From positions 1-52,939 of the forward strand of contig DCEF01000006.1 in assembly GCA_002316805.1 (NCBI GenBank): a stretch of DNA of 52,939 nucleotides, given 5' to 3'. Below are positions 52,210 through 52,939 of this stretch, one piece after another. Under the pieces are notes generated by a model that was not told the origin of the DNA, did not search any database, and was given only the letters and a program-made list of their open reading frames with translations. The first letter of the stretch is position 1, and the number at the start of each line of letters is the position of its first letter. Both the position numbers and the translations under genes were made by a program. Source of the stretch: Ruminococcaceae bacterium UBA1036 (GTDB taxonomy: Bacteria; Bacillota; Clostridia; Oscillospirales; Acutalibacteraceae).

Positions 52210-52238
52210 AATATAGCACGGCTTAACCGTAATTGCAA
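52210..52238 (-). promoter_or_regulatory. Sigma-A promoter of the T-box/pheST operon
   Basis: On the minus strand TTGCAA (52238-52233), 17-bp spacer, TATATT (52215-52210). It predicts transcription from about 52203, exactly where the structured leader begins. Confidence 0.8.
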
Positions 52239-52266
52239 GCAAATTGTAAAACCGCCATTTTTTGAA

Positions 52267-52295
52267 TTGTAAAAATATTCTTATTATGCTACAAT
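52267..52295 (+). promoter_or_regulatory. Sigma-A promoter of the small membrane protein gene
   Basis: TTGTAA (52267-52272), 17-bp spacer, TACAAT (52290-52295). It lies 49 bp before the ATG at 52345 and faces away from the pheST promoter. Confidence 0.7.
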
Positions 52296-52344
52296 ACTAT
52301 TTAACAGCATATGGGATAACCGATTCCGGAGGAATTTAGAAAAT

Positions 52345-52869
52345 ATGATGGATGATATTTTTGTTGAGCAGATAATCAAGAAAAAGATGGGGCTAAAAGA
52401 CTACACGGCTTTTCTTGCCGTCGCACTCATGAGCGTTTTTGTAGTATTCCTTACACTTAAAATTCCCGCGCTTTTCATGATAGCGTTTTTGATTTGGATT
52501 GCACTTTTTTTTGCGGACTATTATCTTATAACTTCCCGTAATGTAGAGTTCGAATACAGCGTTACTAACGGCGACATAACTATCGACAAAATAATAAGCC
52601 GCCGCAAACGTAAGCATGTCCTTTCAGTGGACGCGCACAATATATCCGAAATGGGTAAGTTTAAGCCTGACGTTATAAACAGGAAACGGGTTTTCAAGCC
52701 GTATTTCACTTCAATATATGATGATGGCAGAGACAGCTGGTATTTTTGCGCACACAGCAGCAAAAACGGCAATGTGCTTGTCGTTTTTAATCCTGAAGAA
52801 AAAGTGCTCAATGCAATAAGGCCGTTTTTGCCGGGGCAGGTGGCGTTGGTTGCTTTCGGTAGGAATTGA
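52345..52869 (+). CDS. Hypothetical membrane protein upstream of acpS
   Basis: Protein of 174 residues with two adjacent hydrophobic helices (about 22-40 and 44-62, AFLAVALMSVFVVFL and FMIAFLIWIALFFADYYLI). A soluble C-terminal domain follows, starting with beta strands (VEFEYSVTNGDITIDKIISR). The layout resembles small uncharacterised clostridial membrane proteins (I recall a DUF6106-type family, not confirmed). GGAGGA lies eleven bases before the ATG, rather far. It overlaps the acpS start by 20 bases, so the two are probably cotranscribed. Confidence 0.8.
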   Translation: MMDDIFVEQIIKKKMGLKDYTAFLAVALMSVFVVFLTLKIPALFMIAFLIWIALFFADYYLITSRNVEFEYSVTNGDITIDKIISRRKRKHVLSVDAHNISEMGKFKPDVINRKRVFKPYFTSIYDDGRDSWYFCAHSSKNGNVLVVFNPEEKVLNAIRPFLPGQVALVAFGRN

Positions 52870-52939
52870 TATAGTTGAAGTCGGGCGCATTAAAAAATCG
52901 ATGAAGAACCCGCGCTTCTGCAGACGTGGTTTTTGGGGG
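52850..52939 (+). CDS. acpS: Holo-[acyl-carrier-protein] synthase, N-terminal fragment
   Basis: From TTG 52850, preceded by GGCAGGTGG at six bases, the frame reads LLSVGIDIVEVGRIKKSMKN, the N terminus of AcpS including the metal-binding aspartate of GIDIVE. AcpS attaches phosphopantetheine to acyl carrier protein. The gene is cut by the window end after 30 codons. The last codons (RFCRRGFWG) look wrong for the family; removing one G in CGTGGTTTTTGG gives RFCRRVFG, which fits, so a one-base error or frameshift near 52927 is likely. Confidence 0.8.
   Translation, partial: MLSVGIDIVEVGRIKKSMKNPRFCRRGFWG

Noticed and set aside
1..52939. Insertion sequences, prophage, CRISPR array
   Set aside because: No transposase, integrase or phage gene and no regularly spaced repeats were seen on either strand.

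Overview
The window looks like a chromosomal piece of a Gram-positive anaerobe of class Clostridia, probably of the Oscillospiraceae/Ruminococcaceae type. The reasons are the gene order miaB-ylbF-mutS-mutL-miaA-(HlyD-like)-ylmE-sepF-divIVA-ileS-lspA-rluD, a T-box leader on pheST, an ireB gene, frequent TTG/GTG starts behind strong GGAGG sites, and purine synthesis with the last two steps on separate proteins (a PurO-like cyclohydrolase plus a stand-alone AICAR formyltransferase). The assignment below class level is inference. No insertion sequence, phage, CRISPR array or rRNA was seen.

Region 1 (1-13706) is a sugar-phosphotransferase region built around sigma-54. On the minus strand lie rpoN, ptsI, ptsH and a LevR-type activator (AAA+ / PRD / EIIA / EIIB / PRD). 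Divergent from them is a plus-strand operon with a textbook -24/-12 promoter (6459-6474). It carries cellobiose/lactose-type IIA, IIB, a GH1 6-phospho-beta-glucosidase, a short protein resembling the N-terminal half of glycine-reductase protein B (GrdB), a second IIB, IIC, a MupG/DUF871-family protein, threonine ammonia-lyase and RidA. The general PTS enzymes, the sigma factor, the activator and the target operon are thus contiguous. The GrdB-like protein and the amino-acid lyase are unexpected in a sugar operon, and this is the best candidate for an undescribed catabolic system in the window.

Region 2 (13707-24400) is a mosaic of single genes: a cluster of hairpins and a tRNA-Thr(CGT), a patatin-like phospholipase, a Crp/Fnr regulator convergent with thioredoxin, a large secreted modular alpha-amylase with three starch-binding-like repeats, a C69 dipeptidase, a 0.9-kb AT-rich gap and an AGCS sodium:alanine symporter.

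Region 3 (24500-42190) is housekeeping, all on the plus strand: tRNA modification (miaB, miaA), mismatch repair (mutS, mutL), division (ylmE, sepF, divIVA), ileS, lspA, rluD, a ComEA-like protein and an NfeD/SPFH membrane pair.

Region 4 (42190-47850) is the purine operon purE-purM-purN-purO-like-AICARFT-purD, ending at a strong bidirectional hairpin. Region 5 (47850-52240), minus strand, is T-box-pheS-pheT-ireB-hypothetical. The window closes with a small membrane protein and the first 30 codons of acpS, which seem to contain a one-base indel at the very end.
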